Numbered from the stretch's first letter, positions 8,373-17,342 are shown. The stretch: 46,564 nt of DNA from Chloracidobacterium sp. UBA3360 (GCA_002360555.1 DEQS01000077.1:1-46564); one strand, 5' to 3'. Notes: generated by a model from the sequence alone, not told the origin. Numbers and translations are program-made.

Positions 8373-9860
8373 ATGTTCAAATACCCTTCTAATTTTAAGT
8401 TTCGCTACACGGCAGCAATTTTATTCGCCATTTTTAGTGTTTCCGGAGCTGTGATGGCACAGCCGGATAAGCTGCCGCGTTCGTTTGCGGAGATCGCCAA
8501 GCGTGTCGAACCGGCGGTCGTTAGTATCGATACAAAATCGGGCGTGACTCAACCTGTTGCCAAAGCCACGCCGCAGCCGGGTACGCCGGACGACATTATG
8601 GAATTTCTGCGAAAGCAGATGCAGCAGCGCCCGGTTTATGCGGTTGGGAGCGGCTTTATCGTTGACAAGGCGGGCTATGTAATTACAAATCTGCACGTCG
8701 TTGACGATGCGACGCGGATAACGGTCAAGCTCGATTCGGGTGAGGAATACACCGCAAAAGTTGTCGGTACCGACGAAGAAACGGACCTTGCCGTACTAAA
8801 GATCGATGCCGGACGCGAACTGCCGTTCGTCAAATTTGCCGATTCGGACAAGGCCGAGGTCGGCGATTGGGTGCTGGCGATGGGTTCGCCGTTTGGCCTT
8901 GCAAAAAGTGTGACGGCGGGCATTATCTCTCAGACCTTGCGTGAAACCCCGGGCGGCTCGGCGTTTCAGAAATTTATCCAGACTGACGCGGCGATCAACC
9001 GCGGCAATTCGGGCGGCCCGCTTGTAAATATTGACGGCGAGGTGGTCGGCGTTAATTCACAGATCGCGACCTCGACGGGCGATTACAACGGCGTTGGGTT
9101 TGCTCTGCCGGCACGTGAGGCATCGTATGTTTATGGCCAGATCATTAAGAACGGAAAGGTCAGGCGCGGTTATTTGGGGGCTTACCTCGAATCCGTAAAG
9201 GCAGAATTTGCAAAAGTTTACGGCCTCAGCGATACAAAAGGTGCGATCGTCACGGACATTCGCGATAAGCAAAGCCCGGCGGCACTAGCGGGCCTTAAGA
9301 TCGGCGATGTTATCACAAACTTTAATGGTCAGGCCGTATTATCGTCGCAAGACCTTATCGCAAAAGTAGCGATGACGCCGCCGGATCAGACGATTACGAT
9401 CAACTACCTGCGTGAGAACGGTTCGGCTCTCGACGCAAAAAGCGCATCGACAAAACTCGCCGAGCGGCCTGTGTCTGAACGGCTTGGGGAAAACACGGAC
9501 CGCCGCAAACTGCCAATCGACGGTACGGCAGTCGATGCCAAACCGTTTGGCCTGACGCTGAGCGAATTAACGCCGGCACTTGCGACAACTTACAAGCTCG
9601 ACGGGCTGAAAGGTCTCGTTATCAAGGATGTAAATCCTGCAAGCTTCATCGCCGACGTGCGAAACTCGAGCGGCAACGAAGCCCTCGGCGAGGGCGATCT
9701 GATCCAACGCATTAACCGCGTCACCGTGACCGATCTGAAAGAGTTTTCGGCGATCGTCGCCAAGCTTAAGGCTGGCGATCCGGTCGTGCTGCAGGTTATG
9801 TCGTACAACCCCGTACTGCGGACACCGCAGATGAAGGTTGTGCAGTTCACGGTCAAGTAA
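8373..9860 (+). CDS. HtrA/DegP-type periplasmic serine protease
   Basis: The 495-residue protease degrades or refolds damaged envelope proteins. It starts with a signal peptide (about residues 12-29, ending AVMAQ). The trypsin-like domain carries the triad His108 (TNLHVVDD), Asp138 (ETDLAVLKI) and Ser213 (NRGNSGGPL). Two PDZ domains follow, about 265-350 (GAIVTDIRDKQSPAALAGLK) and 400-490 (GLVIKDVNPASFIADV). The two-PDZ layout is that of DegP/DegQ. The start is well fixed by AGGAG eight bases upstream and an extended -10 promoter. No regulator or anti-sigma gene is adjacent, so the choice among degP, degQ and mucD names is left open. Confidence 0.95.
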   Translation: MFKYPSNFKFRYTAAILFAIFSVSGAVMAQPDKLPRSFAEIAKRVEPAVVSIDTKSGVTQPVAKATPQPGTPDDIMEFLRKQMQQRPVYAVGSGFIVDKAGYVITNLHVVDDATRITVKLDSGEEYTAKVVGTDEETDLAVLKIDAGRELPFVKFADSDKAEVGDWVLAMGSPFGLAKSVTAGIISQTLRETPGGSAFQKFIQTDAAINRGNSGGPLVNIDGEVVGVNSQIATSTGDYNGVGFALPAREASYVYGQIIKNGKVRRGYLGAYLESVKAEFAKVYGLSDTKGAIVTDIRDKQSPAALAGLKIGDVITNFNGQAVLSSQDLIAKVAMTPPDQTITINYLRENGSALDAKSASTKLAERPVSERLGENTDRRKLPIDGTAVDAKPFGLTLSELTPALATTYKLDGLKGLVIKDVNPASFIADVRNSSGNEALGEGDLIQRINRVTVTDLKEFSAIVAKLKAGDPVVLQVMSYNPVLRTPQMKVVQFTVK

Positions 9861-9863
9861 TAA

Positions 9864-9946
9864 AGTTTAAGGTTCAAGGTTAAAAGTTCAAAGTTGGTGC
9901 TCTTAAAAGTACTGACTTTGAACTTTGAACTTTTGAGCCTTAAACT
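9864..9946. repeat. Long imperfect palindrome between htrA-like and aldehyde dehydrogenase genes
   Basis: Arms 9864-9894 and 9915-9946 are near reverse complements made of AT-rich units such as GTTCAA and TTGAAC. It fills nearly the whole 94-base gap. The transcript could fold into a hairpin of about 30 pairs, suggesting a terminator or a processing and stability element between the two genes. Confidence 0.75.
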
Positions 9947-9954
9947 ATCTGTTT

Positions 9955-11469
9955 ATGGCAAACGCAAACAAAACTTCGGTAAAGAAATATCACAATTACA
10001 TCAACGGCGAGTGGGTCAAATCTTCGTCGGGCGAGTGGTTTGACAACGTCAACCCGGCGGATACGACGGATATTGTCGGACGTTTTCCGGCTTCGAACGG
10101 CGATGATATCAACGCCGCTGTCGCAGCGGCCAAGAACGCGGCGACACGCTGGCGGCGGACTCCGGCACCAAAACGGGCGGAGCTTTTATTCACGCTTGGC
10201 GAGATCCTGCGCAAAAATAAGGACGAATTTACCCAGCAAATGACCCGCGAAATGGGCAAGGTGCTGAAGGAAGCGGGTGGCGATGTGCAGGAGGCGATCG
10301 ATTGCACTTATTACACCGCCGGCGAGGGGCGGCGGCTGCATGGTTTTACGACACCGGCCGAAATGCCAAATAAGTTTGCGATGTGCGTCCGCCAGCCGGT
10401 CGGTATTTGCGGGCTGATCACGCCGTTCAATTTCCCAATGGCGATCCCTTCGTGGAAGCTGATCCCGGCGCTCGTTTGCGGCAACACTGTCGTGCTCAAA
10501 TCCGGCGAGGACGTGCCACTTTCGTCGCTAAACCTCATCAAGGCTTGCGAACAGGCAGGCATTCCAAAGGGTGTCGTCAATCTCGTCAATGGTTTCTCCG
10601 AACCCGGAGCAGCTCTTGTCGATCACAAAGACACGCGGCTGATCTCGTTCACCGGCTCAACCAACACCGGCCGGATAATCGCTGAGGCGTGTGCCCGCGA
10701 CAACAAGATCGTCTCGCTCGAGATGGGCGGCAAGAACGCGATCATCGTGATGGACGATGCAGATGTCGATAACGCAGTTGAGGGTTCATTGTGGGGAGCG
10801 TTTGGTACGAGTGGCCAACGCTGCACGGCTTCGTCAAGGCTGATCGTTCACAAAACGATATATAAAAAGTTCTGCGAAAAACTCGTTGAGAAAGTTAAGC
10901 AGCTCCGCGTCGGCAGCGGACTCGATAAAAAGACCGAGGTCGGCCCGGTCATCAACGAACGGGCGATGGACAAAATTCTCGGCTATATCGAGATCGGCAA
11001 AAATCACGACAAAGCGACGCTTGCGTGCGGCGGCAGCCGCCTGACAAAAGGTGCTTACAAAAACGGCTATTTTATTGAGCCGACGGTGTTTACCAACGTC
11101 AGCCCGAAAATGCGTGTTGCCCGCGAAGAGATCTTTGGCCCGGTGACCTGCGTCATTCCGTTTTCGACGCTCGACGAGGCGATCAACATCGTCAACGACG
11201 TCGCCTACGGCCTCTCATCGGCGATCTACACTCAAGATGTTAACCAGGCCTTCTACGCGATGCAGGAGCTTTACACCGGTATTTGCTATGTAAATTCGGC
11301 AACGATCGGAGCCGAAGTTCACCTCCCGTTCGGCGGCACAAAGGGAACCGGCAACGGCCACCGCGAAGCCGGAACGCAGGTGCTCGACATCTTTACCGAG
11401 TGGAAATCGCTCTACATCGACTACAGCGGCAAACTGCAAAAAGCGCAGATCGATGCCGTTGAGGTTTGA
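9955..11469 (+). CDS. NAD(P)-dependent aldehyde dehydrogenase
   Basis: The 504-residue enzyme oxidises an aldehyde to the acid. The cofactor site is seen in ITPFNFPMAIPSWK and SFTGSTNTGR, the general base Glu256 in SLEMGGKNA, and the nucleophile Cys290 in GTSGQRCTASSR. The substrate-site segment near the C-terminus (NSATIGAEVHLPFGGTKGTG) resembles enzymes for semialdehydes, such as the ALDH7 or alpha-ketoglutaric semialdehyde groups, rather than simple acetaldehyde enzymes. That is an inference from the motif only. Alanine dehydrogenase follows on the same strand, which would suit amino-acid breakdown. Confidence 0.92.
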   Translation: MANANKTSVKKYHNYINGEWVKSSSGEWFDNVNPADTTDIVGRFPASNGDDINAAVAAAKNAATRWRRTPAPKRAELLFTLGEILRKNKDEFTQQMTREMGKVLKEAGGDVQEAIDCTYYTAGEGRRLHGFTTPAEMPNKFAMCVRQPVGICGLITPFNFPMAIPSWKLIPALVCGNTVVLKSGEDVPLSSLNLIKACEQAGIPKGVVNLVNGFSEPGAALVDHKDTRLISFTGSTNTGRIIAEACARDNKIVSLEMGGKNAIIVMDDADVDNAVEGSLWGAFGTSGQRCTASSRLIVHKTIYKKFCEKLVEKVKQLRVGSGLDKKTEVGPVINERAMDKILGYIEIGKNHDKATLACGGSRLTKGAYKNGYFIEPTVFTNVSPKMRVAREEIFGPVTCVIPFSTLDEAINIVNDVAYGLSSAIYTQDVNQAFYAMQELYTGICYVNSATIGAEVHLPFGGTKGTGNGHREAGTQVLDIFTEWKSLYIDYSGKLQKAQIDAVEV

Positions 11470-11493
11470 GCTTTTAACAAATTGCTCGAAAAG

Positions 11494-11507
11494 ACGTAAA
11501 ATTACGT
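11494..11507. promoter_or_regulatory. Palindrome upstream of alanine dehydrogenase, candidate operator
   Basis: ACGTAA-AA-TTACGT is a perfect 6+6 inverted repeat with a two-base centre, 47 bases before the ald start codon. Its size and position fit a dimeric regulator site, but no matching consensus is known to me and no regulator gene is adjacent. Confidence 0.3.
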
Positions 11508-11553
11508 GTATAGCAATTACTTATAGAATCATAAAATATTGGAGAAAATACTG

Positions 11554-12687
11554 ATGAAAGTTGGGCTGCCGAAAGAAATTAAAGATAACGAATACCGCGT
11601 CGGGCTGACGCCGGCGGGTGTTCAGGCGTTGACTGGGGCTGGGCACACGGTTTATGTGCAAAAGACGGCGGGCGAGGGCTCGGGGTTTAAGGATGAGCAG
11701 TATGTAAAGGCCGGCGGCCAATTGCTCGATACGGCGGATGAGGTATGGCAGGCGGGCGATATGATCGTCAAGGTCAAAGAGCCTGTCGCACCCGAATATC
11801 CGCGAATGCGTGAAAACCAACTGCTTTTCACCTATCTGCACCTCGCACCTGAGCTGGAACTCACCAAGCAAATGATGGACCGCAAGGTCACCGGCGTTGC
11901 TTACGAGACAATTACACAGGGCAAGCGTCTGCCGCTGCTGATACCGATGTCAGAGGTTGCGGGACGTATGTCGGTGCAGGTTGGTGCGACTTACCTTGAG
12001 AAAATGAACGGCGGCCGCGGCATATTGCTCGGCGGCGTTCCGGGAGTTCCGGCAGCAAATGTCGTCATCATCGGCGGTGGTATTGTTGGTACCGAGGCAG
12101 CAAAAATGGCAGTCGGTCTGGGAGCAAAGGTTACGATCATCGACCGCGATCTCGACCGTCTGCGTCAGCTCGATGATATTTTCTTGTCAAAAGTTCAGAC
12201 GCTCGCTTCGTCGCGTTACCAGATCGAAGAGGCAATTTCGCACGCCGATCTAGTTATCGGTGCGGTGCTTGTCGTCGGTGCTGCGGCTCCGAAACTGGTC
12301 ACTCGCGATATGCTGCATTTGATCCCGCAGGGAGCAGTTCTCGTTGACGTCGCCGTTGATCAGGGTGGATGTTTTGAGACAACTCATGCAACAACGCACT
12401 CAAACCCGACCTATTATGAGGAAGGCGTTTTGCATTATTGCGTCGCCAACATGCCAGGTGCGGTGCCGAGAACGTCGACGTTTGCTCTGACAAACGCAAC
12501 GCTGCCGTATGCTCTTGACCTTGCGAATAAAGGTTTTGAAACCGCGATCCGCGAGGATGCGGGCCTTTGCGAAGGTGTCAACACCTACGCGGGCAAGTGT
12601 ACCTACGAGGCCGTCGCGACCTCGCAGAACATTGAGTACACGCCGCTCGATTCGCTGATCGATCTTAAGGCGGCCACAGCGGGATAA
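11554..12687 (+). CDS. ald: Alanine dehydrogenase
   Basis: The 377-residue enzyme converts L-alanine to pyruvate and ammonium with NAD, or the reverse. The N-terminus MKVGLPKEIKDNEYRVGL is canonical, followed by VKVKEPVAPEYPRM and the active-site region TYLHLAPE. The NAD loop is VVIIGGGIVGTEAAKMA. The ATG at 11554 is preferred over an in-frame TTG at 11539 because GGAG at 11541-11544 is well placed for it and the N-terminus then matches the family. Together with the aldehyde dehydrogenase just upstream it points to amino-acid catabolism. A palindrome follows the stop. Confidence 0.97.
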   Translation: MKVGLPKEIKDNEYRVGLTPAGVQALTGAGHTVYVQKTAGEGSGFKDEQYVKAGGQLLDTADEVWQAGDMIVKVKEPVAPEYPRMRENQLLFTYLHLAPELELTKQMMDRKVTGVAYETITQGKRLPLLIPMSEVAGRMSVQVGATYLEKMNGGRGILLGGVPGVPAANVVIIGGGIVGTEAAKMAVGLGAKVTIIDRDLDRLRQLDDIFLSKVQTLASSRYQIEEAISHADLVIGAVLVVGAAAPKLVTRDMLHLIPQGAVLVDVAVDQGGCFETTHATTHSNPTYYEEGVLHYCVANMPGAVPRTSTFALTNATLPYALDLANKGFETAIREDAGLCEGVNTYAGKCTYEAVATSQNIEYTPLDSLIDLKAATAG

Positions 12688-12693
12688 GCGGGA

Positions 12694-12767
12694 CAACCGC
12701 GAAAAGCACGAAAAGACGCGAAAGTTGTATAATTTACTTTTGCGTCTTTTCGCATTTTTCGCGGTTG
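12694..12767. repeat. 31-base inverted repeat between ald and the DUF512 gene
   Basis: Arms 12694-12724 and 12737-12767 match at 27 of 31 positions as reverse complements, built from CGCGAAAAG and CGAAAAG units. It fills the gap and ends nine bases before the next ATG, so a hairpin here could both end the ald transcript and hide the next ribosome site. Confidence 0.8.
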
Positions 12768-12775
12768 ATAAATAG

Positions 12776-14179
12776 ATGTACGAGTTTGCAGTCACACCAG
12801 CAGTTACGCAGCTTCGCCGTCCGGGCGTGATCATTACAGAGGTCACCGAGGGGAGCGTTGGCGAAGAGCTAGAGCTGTGTCCGGCCGACCGGATCGTCAA
12901 GGTCAACGGGCGGACGGTGCGTGACTATCTCGATTTTCGCTTTCAGACCGCTGGCGAGACCGAGCTGACGTTTCACGTAAAAAAGCCCGACGGGCAAACC
13001 ATCGAGATCGAATTTGACCGAGACGAGGACGAAGACCTCGGGCTGATGTTTGAGCAGATCATCCCGCGTCAATGCGCTAACGAATGCCTGTTTTGCTTTT
13101 GCAAGGGTAATCCTGAGGACGCTCGGCCCTCCCTGTTTGTCCGGGACGAGGACATCCGGCTCTCATTTCTCTACGGCAATTACACAACGCTCTCGTCCAT
13201 CACCGAAGACGAGATGAAACGCATCATCGAGCAGCGTCTGTCGCCGCAATACGTCTCGGTGCATGCGACCGATCTAAAAACAAGGGCGTATTTACTGGGC
13301 GTTGAGGAATCGCGGGCGGATATTTCGGATGAACTGGAGCGGCTGCTCGCGGCGGATATCGAACTGCATGCACAGGTCGTTTTGTGTCCGGAGATCAATG
13401 ACGGAGCGATTTTGGAGAAGACGCTTCGCGATCTAGCCGCACATTATCCAAAAGTCGTCTCGACCGCCGTCGTGCCTGTAGCCCTGACACGTTACAACAC
13501 CGACGAACGCCTAACTCGCGTAACCCCGGAGTTTTGCCGACGGACAATTAAAGAAGTCGAAAAGCTGCAGAAAGAATTTCGCAAGACGCTCGGTGTCACA
13601 TTTGCCTTTCTAGGTGACGAGATCTATATCAAGGCCGGTGCCGAGATTCCGTCGCGAAGGCATTATGGCAATTATCCTCAGATCGAGGATGGTGTCGGGA
13701 TGGTGCGGTCGTTTACGGGTGCGTTTGAAAGATTGTTTAACCGCAGAGACGCAGAAACGCAGAGGTTGGAGAATGTTAGAACTCACCCGGCGGCGATGAT
13801 ACCTGAAAATCCGCAATCCGCAATCCGCATTCCGCAATCGAAGTGTGGAACTCTTTTGACCGGCGAGATGTTTGCCCCGATCTTGCGTGAACAGATCGAC
13901 CGGTACAATGCACAAACCGGCGCTCGGTTGACGGTGATGGCCGTGCCGAATACTTATTTTGGTGGCGATGTGTCGGTTGCGGGATTGTTGACCGGACAGG
14001 ATCTGGTGGCGATGAAAGATAAGATCGTTGGAGATTTTGTCACGATACCGACGGTCACGATCAAATCAGACGAGCCTATATTTCTCGACGGTATGACTTA
14101 TGAAGATCTCAAACGGCAGTTCCCGGTGCCGGTCTATGATCTCGATACCAACGGGCTGATCGAGATGCTTTCCAAATAA
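12776..14179 (+). CDS. DUF512 radical-SAM-like Fe-S protein with PDZ domain
   Basis: The 467-residue protein has an N-terminal PDZ-like domain (about 15-65), a cysteine cluster CANECLFCFC (C100, C104, C107, C109) like a radical-SAM cluster, and a long C-terminal DUF512 domain. The family was first noted in cyanobacteria and clostridia and its reaction is not established. Residues about 322-355 are an extra stretch coded by two kinds of repeat (see the repeat at 13739), between the helical part ending GAFERLF and the strand CGTLLTGEMF. The frame is kept through both. No Shine-Dalgarno site is visible before ATG 12776, which follows directly on a palindrome. Confidence 0.85.
   Translation: MYEFAVTPAVTQLRRPGVIITEVTEGSVGEELELCPADRIVKVNGRTVRDYLDFRFQTAGETELTFHVKKPDGQTIEIEFDRDEDEDLGLMFEQIIPRQCANECLFCFCKGNPEDARPSLFVRDEDIRLSFLYGNYTTLSSITEDEMKRIIEQRLSPQYVSVHATDLKTRAYLLGVEESRADISDELERLLAADIELHAQVVLCPEINDGAILEKTLRDLAAHYPKVVSTAVVPVALTRYNTDERLTRVTPEFCRRTIKEVEKLQKEFRKTLGVTFAFLGDEIYIKAGAEIPSRRHYGNYPQIEDGVGMVRSFTGAFERLFNRRDAETQRLENVRTHPAAMIPENPQSAIRIPQSKCGTLLTGEMFAPILREQIDRYNAQTGARLTVMAVPNTYFGGDVSVAGLLTGQDLVAMKDKIVGDFVTIPTVTIKSDEPIFLDGMTYEDLKRQFPVPVYDLDTNGLIEMLSK
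13739..13836 (+). repeat. In-frame repeat elements inside the DUF512 gene
   Basis: Two unlike elements lie here. At 13739-13765 is AACCGCAGAGACGC plus a further GCAGAAACGCAGAGG-type stretch, read as NRRDAETQR. At 13809-13836 are four 7-base tandem units (ATCCGCA three times, then TTCCGCA), read as NPQSAIRIPQ. Both keep the reading frame. The first 14 bases recur exactly at 45817 in the exosortase gene. Confidence 0.75.
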
Positions 14180-14284
14180 AAATAGAACGCTGATAAGACG
14201 GATCGGGCGGATCGCCACGGATCTGAGTGTCAGATAATTCATCCGTGTAGATCCGCCCAATCGATTCGATCCGCGTTCTATTTT
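14179..14284. terminator. Long palindrome between convergent genes, candidate bidirectional terminator
   Basis: Arms 14179-14222 and 14241-14284 are imperfect reverse complements of 44 bases, sharing AAAATAGAACGC and GGGCGGATC blocks. The flanks are A-rich on the left and T-rich on the right, so each strand's RNA would end in a hairpin followed by U residues. It serves the DUF512 gene on plus and the TonB-like gene on minus. Confidence 0.6.
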
Positions 14285-14285
14285 C

Positions 14286-15101
14286 CTAGCGGACGAAGTT
14301 ATAAACGATGACGCCTGTGACCTTTACCGGGACGCCCGACAGATAGGTGGTCGAGAATTTTGCTCCTCTCGCCGCACGTTCTGCCTCGGGTCGTAACAAC
14401 GGATGGCCGTTTGATGCGTTGGCGGAGACCACGTTTCCTCTTTCATCGATCAACACCTGTACGGTTACTTGACCTTGTGCTCCGATGGCTTTTGCTGCGG
14501 CTGAATAGGTAGGTTTTGGCAGACTCGTTGCTTTTCCATTCAGCACTCCTCCGGACTTCGGTGCAGGCGGATCTTTTTTCTCGATTCGCGGTGGCGGGTC
14601 GGCTTCGACAGGTGGCTTGGTATTTCCCTGAATATTTGTTCCCAAGGTCTGCGTGCCCTCACCTGGGTCGCCGATGTTCCGGGGAATGCCGTTAGAGCCG
14701 TCCGGATCGGTGTTCACATTAGAAATAATGAACCGACCGTCTTCGGGACGTGCCTTCTGAGTATTCTGGGCCGTTGAGATAGTTGTTGGAACGATCGGTG
14801 TCTCGACCAAATTTTGCATGTTGACCTGACGCGTCGGCAGTTTGCTCGTCGAACTTGACTGCGTTGTCGTACGGATCTGTTGTTTTGGTGGTTCGGGGGC
14901 GACGGCGGCCATATCGGCCGGTGCGATCAGGTCGCTCAGCTCAAAATTGCGGCTGCCGAGGCCATAATCCGCAGCGTAAATACTGATGACGACCGCCGTG
15001 ACAAAGAGTATGCCCACGACGAAAGATGACACCATAAAATAGCTGCGGCGATTGCGAAAATCTGCCCCTTCGGGTTCGGAAACGATCAATTTATCAAACA
15101 T
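14286..15101 (-). CDS. TonB-family energy transducer-like protein
   Basis: The 271-residue protein has a short cytoplasmic N-terminus, one membrane helix (about residues 22-44, FMVSSFVVGILFVTAVVISIY), a long Pro/Thr/Asn-rich periplasmic linker, and a C-terminal TonB domain of about 80 residues (PTYSAAAKAIGAQGQVTVQV to the end VTGVIVYNFVR). TonB couples the proton gradient to outer-membrane transport, implying a diderm cell. The start ATG 15099-15101 is set by a perfect AGGAGG eight bases upstream, ruling out ten extra in-frame residues. ExbB and ExbD are not adjacent, so it may be one of several TonB paralogues. Confidence 0.88.
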   Translation of the reverse strand: MFDKLIVSEPEGADFRNRRSYFMVSSFVVGILFVTAVVISIYAADYGLGSRNFELSDLIAPADMAAVAPEPPKQQIRTTTQSSSTSKLPTRQVNMQNLVETPIVPTTISTAQNTQKARPEDGRFIISNVNTDPDGSNGIPRNIGDPGEGTQTLGTNIQGNTKPPVEADPPPRIEKKDPPAPKSGGVLNGKATSLPKPTYSAAAKAIGAQGQVTVQVLIDERGNVVSANASNGHPLLRPEAERAARGAKFSTTYLSGVPVKVTGVIVYNFVR

Positions 15102-15109
15102 TTTATTAT

Positions 15110-15115
15110 CCTCCT
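15110..15115 (-). promoter_or_regulatory. Ribosome binding site fixing the TonB-like start
   Basis: The minus strand reads AGGAGG here, eight bases before the ATG at 15099-15101. This full Shine-Dalgarno match decides between that ATG and an upstream in-frame start. Confidence 0.85.
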
Positions 15116-15222
15116 GAACGCCGGTGCCCACGCGTTCTGATTAGTTAGACACCGGTGCGGACGATTTGTTCCCGAGGGGCATCGAGTTTCTAATGCCGTG
15201 GCGGCGTGATACTCTCGAGGTT

Positions 15223-15459
15223 ATGACCTTATATGATGTTTACGTGACGTGCGACCAGTGCGGACAGCCGCATTCGGTGCATGTGCAACTCTCGCTCGAA
15301 TCTCCTGACCTCAACAAGACCCCGCTTCGCGAAGTCTATCCCGGCGGCGATCTGCCGGCGACGATCGCCTATATGCAGACCAACAAATATCGCTGTCCGC
15401 ACACAAAACAGTTGTTTCCGGCAAGTGATATAAATCTGGCAATGCTGATCGCCGCGTAA
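15223..15459 (+). CDS. Small cysteine-containing protein, 78 residues
   Basis: From ATG 15223 the product reads MTLYDVYVTCDQCGQPHSV, with CDQC and later CPHT forming a possible metal or zinc-ribbon-like site. The C-terminus is a short helix ending LAMLIAA. An upstream in-frame start at 15166 would add 19 residues unlike the rest. I do not know the family. It lies between the TonB-like gene (divergent) and the VanW gene (convergent, six bases apart). The compact size and spaced Cys/His residues suggest a small nucleic-acid- or protein-binding domain, which is inference. Confidence 0.5.
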   Translation: MTLYDVYVTCDQCGQPHSVHVQLSLESPDLNKTPLREVYPGGDLPATIAYMQTNKYRCPHTKQLFPASDINLAMLIAA

Positions 15460-15465
15460 TGCCGT

Positions 15466-16281
15466 TCAAGCAGTAAGCAGCGGATTGTACATCATGATGG
15501 CGTGGTTTTCGGTGACGAGGGTTTCGGATGTGAGGCCGTCGATGAGGCTCGTCTCGCGACGCCAGATGCGGTTGTGCCGCGTGTAGCCGCCCCACGGCTG
15601 CATCTTGATCAGGTGGTCGGTCTCGTAGATCTTGTATTCAAATTCGGACTCGCGATCGCTGAGGATCTCGCCGTTCAAATACTCGTCGTCGATCCATAAA
15701 TTGATCTGAAACGTGTCATGCGTGTCGTTACGCAATTGCAGATCGATGTAGTTGTAGGCGAGCGTCGCTCCGCAGGCGAACGGGATCGTGCGGTTGATGT
15801 CAGGGAAAACGTCAAAGCCGTGACGGTATCGCTCGGTGATCGTCAGCGGCGAATGCAGTGCCATCCAGTAAAGCAAATTGCCAAGCTGACACAGCCCGCC
15901 GCCGATGCCTTTTTCGATGCGTCCGTTGTGCAAGACCAGCCCCTCAAGAAATCCTCGTTTTGCGGTCGGGCGGCCGACACGCTGCCAGATCGAAAATGTC
16001 TCGCCGGGCCGGATGACCATGCCGTCTATCGGAGCGATGGCGAGCCGCAGGTTTGTGATCTTGTTGTGCTGCAGATACATCTCGACATCGCGCAGCGGCC
16101 GCAGCATCATCGAGCGGTGACGCATAATGAGATGCTCAAGCTTAACGCTCGCGTCGGGTTTGGCAAATTGACGCGACATTTGCAGCCATTTGATCTGGCG
16201 TTTGAGGGAATAATATTCACGGCCGAGAATGTTGCGTAAATTACTTCGTTTGTTGGGTTTAGGAACGTTATTGCTGTTCAT
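15466..16281 (-). CDS. VanW family protein
   Basis: The 271-residue product matches VanW-like proteins, with the core IAPIDGMVIRPGETFSIW and the hallmark IGGGLCQLGNLLYW. The family was named from vancomycin-resistance clusters, but most members, as here, lie outside such clusters and their function is unclear; a cell-wall role is suspected. ATG 16279-16281 (MNSNNVPKPN) is chosen over an in-frame TTG 39 bases upstream. There is no signal peptide, which is unlike several Gram-positive homologues. It is 53 bases downstream of xdhC on the same strand and may be read through from it. Confidence 0.88.
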   Translation of the reverse strand: MNSNNVPKPNKRSNLRNILGREYYSLKRQIKWLQMSRQFAKPDASVKLEHLIMRHRSMMLRPLRDVEMYLQHNKITNLRLAIAPIDGMVIRPGETFSIWQRVGRPTAKRGFLEGLVLHNGRIEKGIGGGLCQLGNLLYWMALHSPLTITERYRHGFDVFPDINRTIPFACGATLAYNYIDLQLRNDTHDTFQINLWIDDEYLNGEILSDRESEFEYKIYETDHLIKMQPWGGYTRHNRIWRRETSLIDGLTSETLVTENHAIMMYNPLLTA

Positions 16282-16334
16282 TCGTGCTGCTCTTTCCTTG
16301 CCGGAAAGTGATTCTAACAAATATTGAGCGGCAG

Positions 16335-17312
16335 TTACGAATTTTTTACCGAAATTATCTCAGCGGCGATCGAAATGGCGATCTCCTCCGGAGTTCGGCT
16401 GTTGATATGCACACCGATCGGCGTGCGGATGCGGGAAAGACGGTCTTTGTCAAAGCCTTCGTTTTCGAGTGTAAAGAGCAGCGTTTTCATCTTTGCCTTG
16501 CTGCCAAGCACGCCAAAATATTTGAAATCCCTCTCGAATAATGAACGAATAACGATCTCATCGGTCGCATAACCAAGCGTCATCACAACAACGTAAATAC
16601 CATCGCCATCTGGAATGTGGTCGCCGATCTGTTCATAGCCGTCGATGATAGTGATCTCGTCGGCGAACTGATTTTTCTCTATCGTGTTTAACTCAGGCCG
16701 GTCGTCCAATATCGAGATACGAAAATCGAGCCTCGACGCGATCTCGCTCAAAGCCAAAGCACAATGCCCGCCGCCCATGATGTAAAGTTCATTTTTGGGA
16801 CCGAGATTTTCTGTGTAAATAAAATCAGTTTCTGAGAGTTTTTCAAATTTCGTGCTTGGAGTCCCACCTTTAGGCGGCCCTACGGTGAAGTCGTTTTGCG
16901 TAATGGTTAACGAGACCGCGTCTTTGATTTCGAGGGCTGTAATTAACCCATCGACGGTCTTTGCGTCTTCGTGGGTAAGTCGCCGCATGATAACCGTCTG
17001 CCTTCCGGAGCAGATCATGCCGGATGGATGCTCGGCGTTTTTTCGATGCTCTTGCTCGATCAATGCGGTCGTTAAACCACCCGCTACCGCAGGTGGTTCT
17101 GACAAAGCAGCTCGACTTTGTTCGACAAGCTTTACCTCCATCACGCCGCCGCCGATACTGCCTACCAATTCACCGTCCGCCGCAACCGCCATTTTGTAAC
17201 CGGCACGACCGGGGCTGCTGCCGTGACTTTCGGCAACGACGAGCAACATTACGGACTCGCCGTTTTTAAGATGCGAGACGATGAAATGCCAGATTTCGAG
17301 TTCGTTGGCCAC
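16335..17312 (-). CDS. xdhC: XdhC-family molybdenum cofactor insertion protein
   Basis: XdhC/CoxI proteins bind molybdenum cofactor, help to sulfurate it, and deliver it to xanthine dehydrogenase. The N-terminal domain has the motif GSIGGGVMEV and ESHGSSPGRAG; the C-terminal Rossmann-like domain has IMGGGHCALALSEIA and GVLGSKAKM. The 325-residue length is usual. Translation starts at GTG 17310-17312. Two short in-frame palindromes give the peptides EPPAVAGG and GPPKGGTPST, which look foreign to the fold and lie at inter-segment loops. It is downstream of xdhB on the same strand, 131 bases away across a long palindrome. Confidence 0.92.
   Translation of the reverse strand: MANELEIWHFIVSHLKNGESVMLLVVAESHGSSPGRAGYKMAVAADGELVGSIGGGVMEVKLVEQSRAALSEPPAVAGGLTTALIEQEHRKNAEHPSGMICSGRQTVIMRRLTHEDAKTVDGLITALEIKDAVSLTITQNDFTVGPPKGGTPSTKFEKLSETDFIYTENLGPKNELYIMGGGHCALALSEIASRLDFRISILDDRPELNTIEKNQFADEITIIDGYEQIGDHIPDGDGIYVVVMTLGYATDEIVIRSLFERDFKYFGVLGSKAKMKTLLFTLENEGFDKDRLSRIRTPIGVHINSRTPEEIAISIAAEIISVKNS
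16858..16885. repeat. Short palindromic element inside xdhC (first)
   Basis: CCACC-TTTA-GGCGG forms a small hairpin at 16864-16877, in a segment read on the minus strand as GPPKGGTPST. The Pro/Gly-rich peptide is out of place in the XdhC fold and resembles repeat-coded peptides seen in other genomes. Confidence 0.4.
17075..17098. repeat. Short palindromic element inside xdhC (second)
   Basis: AACCACC and GGTGGTT form a perfect seven-base stem around a ten-base loop. On the minus strand it reads EPPAVAGGL, a peptide not expected in XdhC at this place. Frame is preserved. Confidence 0.5.
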
Positions 17313-17342
17313 GGAACGATTTTACCGCAAGAAGAGAATTAG

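Noticed and set aside
9955..12687. A full lysine-degradation operon
   Set aside because: Only the aldehyde and alanine dehydrogenases are here; no aminotransferase or saccharopine gene is adjacent, so the pathway is not supported.
13739..13836. Frameshift or assembly error in the DUF512 gene
   Set aside because: The frame continues through both repeat stretches and the downstream domain is intact, so insertion is the simpler reading.
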